Shown here: positions 48,985-63,900 of the stretch, piece after piece
Numbering within the stretch: the stretch's first letter is position 1
How the letters are laid out: each line of letters opens with the position of its first letter
NCBI GenBank assembly: GCA_019155185.1
Contig: CM032794.1
Span: 524,501 to 588,500 of the forward strand
Length of the DNA: 64,000 bases
DNA from: Beaufortia kweichowensis
Taxonomy: Eukaryota > Chordata > Actinopteri > Cypriniformes > Gastromyzontidae
Direction of reading: 5' to 3'
The notes under the pieces: generated by a model
What the model was told of the DNA's origin: nothing
Database searches by the model: none
What the model saw: only the letters and a program-made list of their open reading frames with translations
Made by a program: the position numbers and the translations under genes

Positions 48985-51900
48985 TCACACTTCACTCTCA
49001 GTCGAGGCTTTGCGGTTGGGGACCCAGCCGGTGTCAGGATGAGCACCGTGCCGTTGAGGCGTCACGGCGTGGGCGGTGCCGAGACTCGAGCACTCCGATT
49101 GGTCGCCCTGCAGGAGTTGCTCCGTCTCGCCGTCGGTCAGAGATGCAGAACTCGCCTGGAGCGAGACGGTATCCGTGCGTATGCAGGCGTTAAGCCCCGC
49201 CCCTCGACACGCCTTCAGCTGTCTGAGATCCTCCCAGTAAAGATCTTCTCCTGAGAGCAGACACACCCCTTCCACGATACGGATCTTCTCTTTAGTGTAA
49301 CCCCCGTCCCCGACACCCTGAACCTGCGGACGTCACACAATAACATCAGAGGAGAGTCCAGTGAGACTCGACGGCCTGCAGGATCATTCTTGACGAGATC
49401 AATTAATAAATCAGTTCTTACACATCAAAAGATATTAATAGATATTAGGAGATATTAATTCTCCTGTCAGGTTGTTATTAAAATAAGAACATGTTCTTAA
49501 TTAACTTGCCTGGTTAAATAAAGGTGGAATAAATAGATGTACATATTATATTACAATATAATATAAAATATGAACTATGTATCAATTAGATAATGTTATA
49601 ATTTGACCATAATAATAAATAATAAAATATGTTTCTGCTCATATCACCAACCCATAAGTGAGTCTTAAACTACTTCATATAGATATTCAGTAAGTATAAT
49701 CCCCACACAGTCATTTATAAATCTCTGCAATGACAACACGACACTCCAAACTGAACTGCACACAACACATGCCGAGAAACGTGTTGTTTTCACTCTCATG
49801 CACAAAGCGTCTGATTAAACTCTGTGTGTTTCTCATGCAGGACAGAGATGAGACGCCTCACTGAACTACCTTGACCGTCATTGAGTGAAATGAAAGCGTC
49901 TGTCAGAAGATGTATGGAGAGAGAGAGCTGTAGGGCGGATTGAGATGCTGGAGGAACATGAAATAACATCAGACACTCGTTGGGTACGTCACAGCTACTG
50001 TACGACATCACCGAGTCCTTTTAAACTACTGTAAATGTGCTGTGATCACACAGTAATGAAATTCACTTTGTAAAATAAGAGGAGAAACATGAAGCACCTC
50101 TTTTTTATAGCGCAGCTGGTTGTTTATTGTCGGTTTCTGGGTGTTGGTCTCTATTTTCACCTCCTGCGTTGACGTCCTGTATGACGGGTTACTGTACGTC
50201 AGGTTACTCACTCCCGGATCGGCAAACTTTAACTTCTTGTGCCTGAAAAGAAAACATAAAGAATGAGCGTTTGACTGGATCAGATCTTCAGTAAGATGCT
50301 TTAAAGACTCACCTGTAAATAATAAACGCCGCTATCAGGATGAGAATCGCCAAAACCGTCAGAGCTCCACCAATCACATAACTGATATGAGGACCGTCAT
50401 CTACACACAGACACGCACATGTTTCTTCATTCACATGTTTACGACACGCATTTACAGTTTAAGAAGGGGGTGTTTTACAGTGTTTACCGCGTGGTGCAGA
50501 CACGACGCTGTTCTGAAAACAGTCCAGATGATTTGAATCTGTGCAGCTGTGTGGAGAAATCATCCATGAATGATTGATTTATTAAAGTCGCAGACGAGAC
50601 GAGTGATAAATGTGTGCGACTCACTTGAGCGCTGAAGATCCGGTCTGAGGATTCTCTGTAGGGTTCTTGTGTAGTTTGTTAGGGGCTTGTGTGCCTGTTG
50701 TGTCTTTCTCACGTGCAGTGGGAACATAACCAGCAACTGGTGCAAGAGAAAACTAGTCATGAACTAACCAGCACTAAACCAGTTGCAACATTCCAGTTGT
50801 CATGAACGTTGATTTGCATTTAAACCTCCCGTCAAAAAGTCACACGATAACTACGTCATCACTACGACACATTGTTCCTGTAATGTTACCAGACCCCCGA
50901 GAACACCCAAAATATCTGTCCGTCTGTTATTTAATCTAATTACTTTTATATTTAGGCATTTAGCTGACGCTTTTATCCAAATATTAGGAGACAACATAGA
51001 TGACATGACATCTGTGAGTCTCGATGCTTTCTGAATATCAGTATCTCACTGAGGATCATTTGTGATGATGAATGAGACTCACTGGTGGAACAGGGCCGCT
51101 CATCAGGTTCATCTGGACACGCACACACAAAACTGTTACTCCTCGCCAGACACAGATGTGTACAGCCGCCGTTATTCACAGCACAATAATTCGTCCCTGT
51201 AATGAGTCAGATGGTTACTGACATGTCGACTGAAGTGGAAAATACAGTCATCTTGACAAAACAAAAGCACTCTTTTTCATCTTACCCGTCTGGCGTTGTG
51301 GTGACACCACTATGATGTCCATGAGACCCTCTACATTAGCCAGAACGGTCTCTTTACTACGACCCGTGTGCTTATCTACACGCTGAATAGACTTGGTCTG
51401 CCAGTCGGTCCAGTAAATCCAGCGGTCTTGCTGTGAGATTCGGGAAAAAGGAGTTAATGGAGAGAAGACCGGTTTGAACTGGGGACAGAGAAAGAGGTAA
51501 AGAGAGGAGAGAGAAGAAGAAGAATGTGAAGACACAGGGACCGGAAGATGAGAAGATCATGAAGGGCGAGGATGATGAAGGTGAGATGAAGAGTCGGGTG
51601 ACGGACGAGGACAATACCTGCGTGAGAGCGAACGGGTGCGAGACGTGGCTGACCAGAACCTGACGCAGTTTGCCGTTCAGATCAGAGCTTTCAATGCGAT
51701 CCAGATGAGCGTCCACCCAGAAGATCCTACACATAAAATCACGTGATCAGTTGTGTTTGAGATCGTCACAGATGAAACTAGACGACAGGATTGATGTTTT
51801 ACCTGCGCGTGTCGTAGTCCAGCGTCAGACCGTTCGGCCAGCCCAGATCAGTGTTAATGAGAACCTTCCTGTCAGAACCGTCCAGATGAGCTCGCTCGAT

Positions 51901-54900
51901 CTTTGCAATGTGACCCCAATCCGTCCAGAACAAGAACCTTTACGAAATCAATAACATTCAATTTAACAACAACTACATGACAATTGCTGATATTTATGCA
52001 CATATCCCAGTTTACAAAGCATTTGTTTCTGTTTAAATCATGATTTTTCATAGTCAGATAAAGTGTGTTTTCACAATTGTCACATTCATAACAGTTCATA
52101 TTCCTCATGAATGAACACATGACAATAAAATAAAATAACTATTTGATGATCTTTCATCAGATCATAAGAGTCATCTCTTCATCATTTGTTGAGTGTTCTT
52201 TCATAACACATGTATATTTACATTATTTAAACAGATAACTCGTGTATAGACTGATATTTTTCTGATGTCTATCAACAGGACTTTAATAAAATATAAACAG
52301 ATGATTTAATATATTGATAATAAATACATTTGGTAAGAAGTTTTGACTAAAAATGTCACATCCATGTGTCATTAGAACCGTCTGTATTGGCTTCTTGGAA
52401 AAGACGATCTAATATTCTTCAGTTTTGTCAAATTATGACTTATTGCAAATCTTTCATTTACATTAGCAACAGTTTCTGTAGCAATTACTCTCTCAAAGAC
52501 TTCACAATAAATCCACCTTAAATAATCAGAAACAAAAGCACTGGAATGAAGTATTATTACTGATGTCATACCCTTTGCTCGGGAACACAGCGATGGCTCT
52601 GGGTTCATCCAGACTGTTGTTCACCAGAACCTTCCGAGACGTCCCGTCCAAACGAGCCACTTCAATAGTGTTACGGCCAGTATCGGTCCAGTACATGTTA
52701 CGAGCCACCCAATCTACAGCGAGTCCATCTGTGGTCTTCAGACCCTGACCGATCACAGTCTCCATACCGCTGCCATCTAAATGTACCCGTCTGAAAACAA
52801 CACACACACATAGTGGCATTAGACACGACTCCCAGAATAAATGAAAGAAGAGCATTTCATCATCATCATACCTGATGACATCCAGCGACACATCCGTGTA
52901 ATACAGTTTCCCCTCCACGCTGTCGTAATCCAGCGATATGACGTTATGTAACTCGGGCACAGGGACGTGCACGTCTGTGTGGTCGTTCGTGTCCAGAGAG
53001 ATTCTCCGAACGCTGACGCGGTTTGAGAAGAGCAGGTATGTTTCAGGCAGGTTGTCACATGACCTCCCGTCACTCTTCAGCAGGATACCGGTGGGACACG
53101 CGCAGGACGTCCCGTTGTGACGCGGCAGACACAGGTGAGTACAGCCGCCGTTTCTCCGTCCACATTTATTAAAGCCTTTAAAAGACAGCGAGAAGAAATG
53201 ACATCACAGTTATTTTTGTACGGTTGACCAGTAGAGGGCAGCACTTGACAAGTCAACTGGGACAACTGAGAAACGTGAAAGGTTTTATCATACTGATAGT
53301 TCAGATGTGAATATTTGCTGGTTTATGTGACGTTTTTAAAGCATTTGTTTATGATTTCTCAGTGTAAACCGTACCCAGGGCTTTGCTGCGGTCCACGGCC
53401 TGTATGTCCATGAGTCCCGGCAGGTTGGAGCGGATGGTGATGGAGTTTTCTCCCGTGTCTTTATCGGCTCTGTGAATACTTCTGCTCTGCCAGTCTGTCC
53501 AGTACATATGAGATCCCAGCAGTGTCAGTCCATACGGATGCTGTACGGGAGATACCAGCGTCCTGCGGTTTAACCCGTTCAGATCTGACGCTTCTATCCT
53601 CTGAAGAAAAGACACAAATACAAATCTTTAAAACTATTATTTAATAAATGTAACAAAATAATTATTATTTACTAGGATTATAGATTACGATTAGAATAAT
53701 GATTTTTAATTGAAGTAAGTTTGACATCATTTAACTTCAGCACACGGAAAGTAAACTGCAATTTTATGTTTTAAAGAAAGATGGCAATACAGAGATTTAA
53801 AGACACAGACCTCAGTATGAGCATCCGCCCAAAGCAGTTGAGAAGACGCTCGGTCTACAGCCAGTCCATTCGGCCAGCCCAGATTATTACTGATCAGAAC
53901 CACACGATCAGATCCGTCCATAGACGAACGCTCCAGCTTGGCGTGTTCACCCCAGTCAGTCCAGTACATGTATCTTTAAGAAGACAAATGATAGAAATCA
54001 TGATCTCCAGAGGAATGAGAACACTGAAGCGATCACAGATAAATCATTTACCCCATCTCATGGTACAGGGCGATAGCTCGAGGGCTGTCCAGATTCTGCC
54101 ACACCAGCACTTTCCTCATGGATCCGTTGAGATTTGCCACCTCGATGCGGTTTGTGCCCGTGTCCGTCCAGTAGATTTTTCTGCCCACTGAATCAACAGC
54201 CAGACCGTCAGTGGTCAACAGACCTGAAGAGGAAAGAACACATTCGTGTGGGAGGTGAAGTCAATAGAAGAAAGTAAACCGTGTAGGTTTAGTGTAGATG
54301 GTGATGCGTTACCGGTCGAGATGATGTCCTCATGTTCTGTACCGTTTGTATTGCTTCTGCTGATCTTCTTTAATGTGCTGTCTGACCAATACACTTTACC
54401 TGCGGGATCATGACAATATTCATCATAATGTTCTCTAAACATCCCTGAGATACAAGAGGACATTCTTTATTATGAGTTATGGGAACATGCAACGTATTCA
54501 CTATACTGAGTATTTTACAAACACAAAATGTATTCTTGGCAAATTCATAAGACTTATCCTGCTGTTTCACATAAACACAGCCACAATGTCTAGAAAAACC
54601 ATCTGAAAACGCTGTATTATGTATGCCAGGCCAGGGGTTGTCGATGTCATTTTAAAAGAAAAAACGGCATTTATTTTGAGCACTTTAAAGACAGAATTAC
54701 ATCTGTTCTGTACACACCTTCAACAGCATCCACACCGATAGCAATAGTGTTTTTCATGGAGGTGTTGACTGCCAGGACGACATCAGCAAAGTACGGGATA
54801 TCCAGAGAAATCATTCTGATATCAGTCCGCCGGGCGAAGACCAGAAAACTGTTCATCCCTGTGACAGGACAATATAAATATATATTAAATCAACTAATTA

Positions 54901-57900
54901 TTTCATATACACTATTGTTCAAAAGTTGTTTTGTAGACAAAAATGAATTTGTGCCAACATATTAATTTATATATCATAACAAAACTACATAAAAATACAT
55001 TTCTAGACAGAATAAAGACTGAAGATGATGAACTGTAACAGTCAAAATTCCCATATTTACATTTTTGATATTCTAGTTTTGTTAAATTATTCTAAAATGT
55101 GTTTAAAAAATACAGAAGTATCAGATCTGCATATGAAGTCAGACTGAACTCAAGGTCAGTGAGTGTGACCCTCATGAGATCATCGTGTCATTACTGTGAC
55201 CTCTGACCCCTCCTCAGAGACTCAGGTTTCAAAGCAGATCCTGCGATCCTGAGGCCGTTTTATTACATGTCACAGAACGCTTGACTTCTAGAGACGTTCT
55301 TAGATATCCGAGATGGACGGGTGGGGTACAGGGTGACACGTGATAATGTGAACATTACCGTGAGTGCAGGTCTTGCCATCCGCCTGTAGATTAATGCCGG
55401 TGGGACACGCACAGCTGAAGGCTTTAGGAGCGGGAGACAGGAGACACAGGTGACTACAGCCTCCGTTATTCACCGAACACGCCGTCTGAACTTTAAACAC
55501 AGACGAGAGAGAGGAAACGGTGAGCGTCCAATCAGATCACAGCACATTATAATACATCAACAGACACTGGATACGACACAGACGCACATTCTTCTCTGAT
55601 CGCTAAGAATGAACATTCAGCTGCCAACAGAGAAAATATGACTGCTGAAGCTTTACATTACGAGATTTAGTAATAGATTTAGTTTGCCATTAAGAGAACG
55701 AGACATTTTCAGTCAAATCTTCAAATATAAATTCTCACTGAATGTATTTATTGAATCATCTGTTTATATTTTATTAAAGTCCTGTTGATGGAGTCCAGAC
55801 ATCAGATAAATATCAGTCTATACACCAGTTATCTATGTTGAAAAATGGAAATATTAATGTGTTATAAATGTGATGAAAAAGAACACGTTTATGAGATTCA
55901 ACACACTTTGTAGGATTTCTGTGAATTAAAATACACAAACCAGAAGCAATAATACCCAACAAATGAAGAAGAGAGGACTCTTTAAAGAACATCAAATAGT
56001 TATTTTAATTTAATGTAATGAATATTCATTTATGAGGAATATGAACTGTTAATATATAAACAAATGCATTATAAACTTTGAGAGAGACCTCACATGAGGA
56101 TTTAAACCATCTGAACTATCAGCATGATGATAAAACACTTGACATTTGTGTGGAATTGCTCAGATTACTTCAGTATGAGATGAATCATGTTCAAGTGTTT
56201 ATATAAATCTTTACCTGTGGTTCTGTGCTGGTGGAACATGTGAATGTCCATGAGGTTTTCCAGGTTCTCTGCAAGTGTTTTTCGGTCTAATCCCGTGAAT
56301 TTGTCCGCGCTTTGGATGCTCTTGGACTGCCAGTCCGTCCAGTAAATTCTGTCTTCATTAAGTGTCAATCCAAAGGGATGCGGCAGCTGACTGCCGATCA
56401 ACACCTGTAAGACAGAGAAAAACATTTCAACCAACTGCAAACAGGACATTTCTAGACTGATACGTGATATTAATCAGATTGTGTGAATAAAAATGGAGCA
56501 GCTCTTAATTTAATCATTCATTACCTCAGAACTAAATTAAACTTTTAACTGTAGAGACACAAGAAAAACAGGGCAGCAGAACCAAGAACAGACAACAGAC
56601 AACGTGACTCAAACTCGGGCAGCCGACTTATACCATATTATTATAATAAACATGTTTGAATATTGACGACAGAAATGTGGTGTCTACCTGTCTGCCCGAC
56701 CCATCAAAGTTGCCAAACTCAATGGTTTTGACGCTGGCATCAGCCCAGTAGAGTCTCTTTGTTTGGTAATCGATGGCTAACCCGTTTGGCCAGGTCAGGT
56801 TGGTGGAGATGATAACAGTGCGGTCGGACGCGTCCATACCTGCACGCTCAATCTTTGGATTCGCACCCCAATCTGTCCAGTACATGAATCTATAACAAGA
56901 CAAAACACAATCTGTACATGCAACACTCGCAAAACAACTGGATCATACCGACTACAATCACATCTGACGTACCCTCCGATAGGATCGACGACAATGTCCC
57001 GCGGACGGTCCAGATTCTCCCAGATGAGAACGGTGCGCATGCTTCCATCTGTGTTGGAAACTTCGATCCGATCTGTGCCTGAACGAGTCGAAATCCATTT
57101 CATTACATGAACTTAAACAATGAGAAGTATTTGAAAGAGTTAAAACAACACAATCGGATCTAACCCGCATCTGTCCAGTAGAGTTTGTGTGTCAGCCAAT
57201 CTATAGCAAGACCTGCGGGACTTTCCAAACTGGTGTCCACCACAACCTGTGACATCACAACTGAGATTAAATATGCAGTACGGCAGAAAAATACGGTCAG
57301 GTCTCGGGTTAAATTCCCACAAACCTCCTGTTTGCTTCCGTCCCATTTGGCTCTGTTGATGGAGTCGGTGGTGACGTCAGTCCAGTAAATGTACCGCTCG
57401 CTGGAGTCCCAATCAAGAGCCACGGCGTTCCTGACATCAGCCAGAGGAATGACATCATCCAGCTTATCCTCAGTGTCAAAGCTGATGCGTCGGATGTCCG
57501 TCCTTCGGGCAAAAAGCAGGAACTTGTCAAGACCTGATCAAAGACCAAAGGTCTCCTGTCAGTCCTTCACACTTCAGAGGTTCATTACATTCATCAGTAC
57601 AGACACACACACAAAAGTCTTACAAATAATATTAACATGCAATATATTTTTATTCTAAATCCAGATAAACTAGTTTATGATTGTTGTGTTGTCGATCTTA
57701 CGATTAAAACACAAAAATCTGCTAAAAGCAATTTGGTAATCTTCAGGAGAACGCTAGCATATAGATGGGGTAAAATAATCATAGAAACAGACAAAACTTT
57801 CTTGTTTAATTGCATTTCTCATTGTTCTCATGTCTTTCATGTTAACAAGGAATAGATTCAATGTATTATTAATTGCTTAATGATTATGAACATTTCTAAG

Positions 57901-60900
57901 TAAATTCATGGTTTGATAATGACATTAATCTGTGGATTATATTGTACTCACTCTCAGCGCAGTTGTGCTGATTCACCTTCTTAAAGCCGGTTGGACACAT
58001 GCAGGTGAAGGTCTTATTACTGGGCAAACACAGGTGACTACAGCCGCCGTTATTATTTCCACAATGATTTCTCCCCCCTACAGACACAAGAAACACATGT
58101 GTGAAATCAACATCATCAAGCACACCAACTTCTTCTTTAAATGGTTAAAAAATAACCAGCACCAATGGCTATATTCATGGCAATCAACAGTATTTAAAAA
58201 AAACATTACAATCACTTCAAATAATTTAACAATTTAAATAATTTAAAAAATAATTAATAATATTAAAAATAAATAAAAAACCCATCAATATACTAAAACA
58301 AACATATATACCAATAACAACCATTTAATATTTGATAGAAATTCTAAAATTATTCCTAAAAAAATAACCTTTCATATATGATTAATAATCAAAAATATAT
58401 GAATTAGATTTTTGTTTTATCTTAAACATCAAACATGCAAATTGAACACATCCAAGCGTAGACATGCTTGATTGAGTTCTTAAGAGAAACAGTGTACAGT
58501 ACGGTACAGTACGGTACAGTATGTAGTACAGTATGTAGTACAGTATAGCCCCGTTCATGTAAATGAAACATGACGACAGCAGTATGTGGTGTTTCTCTGA
58601 CCTGCAGGCTGTCTCTGAGGGTGGAGCGTGTGGATGTCCATGGGGAAATGCAGCTTGTTTCGGATCACCTCCTGGTTCTTGCCGGTGAATTTGTTTGCGC
58701 TGTTGATGCTCTTGGTGTGCCAGTCTGTCCAGTACAGATTGTCTTCAAACACTGTGATGGCAAACGGATGAGGGAGACCTGACGGAGACAAGAACAACAT
58801 GGACAGAGCACTGCGTTACAAAACAGGAAACACATTTTTTTGAAAACAACGAAATTGTTAATGATTTTAACTTAGTTCAGCAGGTTTGTGAACAGGCCCT
58901 TTGGGTGTCTCACATGGGTCCGGTTATGATTTTGATGTCTTGGCTTTCATATGAGAATATTTCACGAGATGAATATAAACCACATGAGTCAGTCAAACTT
59001 TACAGTATGAAGGAGTGATTTCTGCTGAGCTATTACTGATAATGTCTATAATCCAAACAGTAAAGGATCTCTTTCAACCCGTCTGTCTGTTAATACACAC
59101 AGACAAATAACAGTCATTGTTCAAGAACATCCAGTCCGTTCACTGTGGTAAACATGATGATATAAAGGAGTAAAGACCATCAAAGTGGCTGTGAAATAAA
59201 ACATCTCTTCTTTATGATGAATAAAACATGTATTGTCTGTATTTTACTGCTGTTAAACTTGATAAACTTTTGGTCATGTAATAGTCACATTACCCTACAT
59301 TACTTACAATTCTGCAATTAGCAAAGTTTTTCTTCTTGTTTCAAATCTCATTAAAGGAATAGTTCATAAATAATTTATTCAAACCTGATAATCAAACAAC
59401 ATTGACCACAAAACCACTGAGACATTTCTCAAAATATCTTCTTTTGTGTTACACTGAAGAAAGAATCACATACAGGATTATAAACCACATGAGAGGAAAT
59501 AAATGATGATGAATTTTATATTTGTTGGTGAACTATCCCTTTAAACCTGGTTAGGTTTTTAACATCCATTTTCTGAGCAGTTGTGTTACTTGTTTTTAGG
59601 TTTAGACATATTGAACTGGAAAACACATGAATTGGCCGAATCCTATACAAGACACTCAAGTGCTAAAGATGTTTAATGAGAATAAAGGATGAGGAATAAA
59701 AAGAGCAGAAATTGATTGTGCCATATTAAAAATCTCTCATCGACTGCTCTACATCAGAAAACTGTGTGCATGCACATCTGTGTGTGTGTGTGTGTGCAGG
59801 TGCGTGTGTGTGTGTGTGTGTGTGTGTGCAGGTGCGTGTGTTTGTGCATGTGTGTGCGTGTGTGTGTGTGTGCAAGTGTATGTGTGTGTTTATGTGCGTG
59901 TGTGTGTGTATGTGTGTGTGTGTGTTTATGTGCGTGTGTGTGTGTATGTGCGTGTGTGTGTGTGTGTGTGCAGGTGTGTGTGTTTGTGCATGTGTGTGTG
60001 TGTGTGTGTGCAAGTGTGTGTGTGTGTGTATGTGCGTGTGCAGGTGTGTGTGTTTGTGCATGTGTGTGTGTGTGTGTGTGTGCAGGTGTGCAGCAGGAGA
60101 GACGGGCTGTTTCATGATGTTATCAGTGAAGAGCAGCTCACATTGACCTCTGTTCTTTTGTCTTCTCCTCAGGTGTCACATGCTCACGGTTGCTGGTACG
60201 TCTTCATCGTTCTCCTGTGATGACTGTTTAATGTGTGTGCACCCTGATCATGATGATGCTGGTGTCTGCAGGACCAGCTGCGCTTCTGCTGATCTTCATA
60301 ACGAGAGGAACGTTGTGTGAAGGTTAAGAGCTCTTTCATACTCTCCAGCACCTCACCCAGGTGCGGCTTTTGTATTCCTGACACTTCATCTTCCTTTCTA
60401 CCGAGCCAAAGCGGAACGTAAATAAAGCCACACACCGAGACGCCTGCATTTTCACTCCACATGTTTGAGTTACAGTATTTGCACACACCAGACGAGCAAT
60501 GGCACTTCATTACATTAAATCAAAGCCAGTTTCATCTACACATAAACGATGCTTTATTAACTTCACTTCTCTGAGACATTTGTAGAATTACTTAAACTGT
60601 TCACTTGTTGTGCAAATGTCCCAAAAACCACAAACGGCACAGCTGGTATAAATGATGCATGAGCAACAAATCAACAGAACAGCAAAATCACAGTAAGGTT
60701 TCAGTCTTTCAACAGAATGTCATCACAGTAAAGTCATGTTTCAGTTTTGTGAAATGATTTGTCATTTGTAATGTCGTCTGAGCTCTTCACAGCACTAGAA
60801 AACACGCTGGCAATGAAGTCGGCCTGGGAACAGATCCAGCTGAACACTTCAACCCTCACTGAGCTCGAGACACTTCAGTTTGACTACTGTCCATAAATCA

Positions 60901-63900
60901 AACCTAACATACATTATTATATCTCATAACACAAAAGATCAGGTAGAGATTACAGCAAGAACCAAGAAAGATTTGATTTTTAACAAATATTTTGTTGTTA
61001 ATCAAACTTTATAAACATGTTTTGACTCAAACACATAGAGATATGCTTGCAGCCGATACAGACTACAGATGTCTTGTGATCATGATCATAAATATCTAGA
61101 GAGAAATATCCGTAACACACTTATTCCCCTTCAAACACTTTAATTAAAACCAACAGAGATGAGAAACACGTTTATTTTCCTTTCGAAACGCTTTCCGTTT
61201 GCTCCTTGTGTGATTTTTGAGTTTCAAGTAACAGCACAACAGGATTAAAGTTAATCCAGGTTTACTGTAAAATAAAACCTGGATTAAAGTGATGCTGTTG
61301 GCAGGAAAGCTCAACTCATAAGACAGGCAAACGTTTGATCAAGTCAGATTTTGTCTGAAAATCAGACCAGACTGTTCAAACGTTTTAACCGAACCAACAA
61401 ACACAACAACGGCTGGAGAATTAAAGTCAGAGCTCTTTTTGACATACATTTATCATCATTTCTTTAAGAGGATAAATGACTGAGTGCACTTTTAATGAGA
61501 AAGAGGAAGAAATGAAGCGTTTACCTTGACTAATGACAGCCTTTCTGTTCCTCCCGTCCAGATCGGCCCGTTCAATCACATGATGTTTGGCATCAACCCA
61601 GTACATGCGGTGACTGGCGTAGTCTATGGTGAGTCCGTTGGGCCAGAACAGGTGCGTGTCGGCTATTATTTTGCGACCGGAACCGTCCAGGTTGGCGTAT
61701 TCGATGCGTGGCATATTCCCCCAGTCCGTCCAGTAAATCTTCCTGCAGAAAAACATGAAGACTGTGATAGAAGAGTGTTTTCTGCCTTTATTTATAATAT
61801 TTATATAGTTATTTTTAAATGAATAATGTTTGTTGATTAGATCATCATATTTGAGATTTGTGTGTAGACTTATGAGCTTGCTGACTGAATTATTGTAAGT
61901 TGGTTAAGCTGATTTTTTATTCTTGTAGTAAAGACAAAATAAATGGGACACTACTTGGTTAATTTAGTAAGTTCAGTAAACTACTTGATCCAAAAGTTGA
62001 GTAAAAAGGAGAAAGTTAGGGGAAATTGTCCAGTGTGTTTAATGGATCTGTGCGATCATGAGAGTCACGTACCCTTCAATAGGGTGTAGAGCGATAGCTC
62101 GAGGTTTCTCCATACTCTGCCATAAAAGCACTTTACGCTGCGTGCCGTCCAGGTTAGACACTTCAATACGAGACGTGCCCGAGTCGGTCCAGTACAGCTT
62201 ATCGTGAATCCAGTCGATGGCCAGACCGCCTGAGACAGAAAGCGTCATAACATCAACACACAGCTGCGCGATATGAATGTTCACAGAAACCACGCCCGGC
62301 ACTTCTGGATCTCAGAACCGGTTTCTAGCGATGATACCTGGGCTCTCAAGACCCGTAGACACGACCTCCTCCACATTACTGCCATTGAGACTGGCTCTCA
62401 TGATCCGGTCCAGAGTTACATCCGACCAGAACACCATCTCATTGTTGTGATGAAAGTCTAATGCGATGGCATTCTCCAGGTTATTCAGTAACAGCGTGTA
62501 TTCAGAGCGGTGCGGCAGAACCTGACGGATATCAATCCGATTCGCAAATAACAGAACTGGTTCTGGACCTGAAAACACATGAGAGTTTGTGTTCTGAAAA
62601 GTGAGAAATCTCAGTAACATTCATTATACACCGAGATCTTAACAGCCTACAACTAAATCAGATACAGATTTTGCCAAGCAGGACATTTTTCTATATCAAC
62701 ACGTCAAATCAACTTGTTTATCCATAACCCACTACCTGGAAAAAAATCTGAAAAAGTATATCAAAAATAGATGTATTGAGCAGAAAACAACTGATGTTAA
62801 CTGGTTGGGTTGTTCTGTGGGAATGTTGTATTCTCACCGAGAGCTTTACAGCTGCGTTTATCCGGCCGGAGCTCATATCCCTGCACACACCAGCACTGGA
62901 AACCTCCTTCTGTGTTTGTGCAGCCCTGACTACAGTAACCTTCATCTGCACATTCATCCACATCTGACAGACACAAACATCAGTCACTGTCCATCATCCT
63001 CAAACACTCACTTGTAATAAACTACTGAAATTAAATTACTTGTGTCCTAAAAAGTAAAGCAAGGAATTACTCTTCATATAAACAAAAGTTAATTTGGTTA
63101 AAGTTCATCTGAAAAAAAGTGGAAAGTGTGATGCTTTGGAACAACACCGTCAGATTTTGTTTCTCATGATCTTAAAAATCTTTTAATCTGAAGGTGTATG
63201 TTTTAAAGTCTAAAATTACATTTGTAGACGAAAATATAATTGTGTAAACACATTCATTTCTTTTGTTAGAAAACTAAAAATTTCTTTAAAAATATTTTTG
63301 AAATGGATTACTTTGAGCAAATAATGAATAAAAAAAAATCAGTCAATAAGAGTCCATATTAATAGGAATGTCTTCAGTTCTGTTTAAAAAGTTTCTCAGG
63401 TTAAGACTTCAGGAAGTTGAATGATAAAATGTCAAGAGGATGATTTTATAAATTCTACACAAAGTTTGAAGATGATCAAATCTAACATAGTGTTCATTTA
63501 TTTTAGATGATTTTAGTCACAACATCATTCACACAGTTACAATTGTGTTATTTTATGATTTAAAGTTATGTAAAAAATATATCCTATATTCTGCGTTCTC
63601 TTACCTCGACACGTTCTGCCGTCCTGTGCCAGCGTGTAGCCCGTATGACACGTGCACTGAACCAAACCTCGTGACATTTGACACTTTTGAGAACAACCTC
63701 CATTGTTCACATTACAGTTTTCTTCACTGGACCTGGAGCCTGTGAGCATTCGGAAAGAATCAGAAATTAAATATTTATCTTCTGATATGCTTTCCAGGTC
63801 ACTGGGTCATGACCTAAAAAATATGTCACAGGTCTGTGTTGACAGGGTCATGGGACAGTGAGGATACAAACTTTTAAACAATTAAAATGCAAATAATAAA

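Larger units (their letters stand above)
58779..61524. other. Long lrp4 intron with MITE and (TG)n
   Basis: Holds the MITE at 59351-59544 and the (TG)n at 59779-60087. I see no further exon in the rest. Confidence 0.6.
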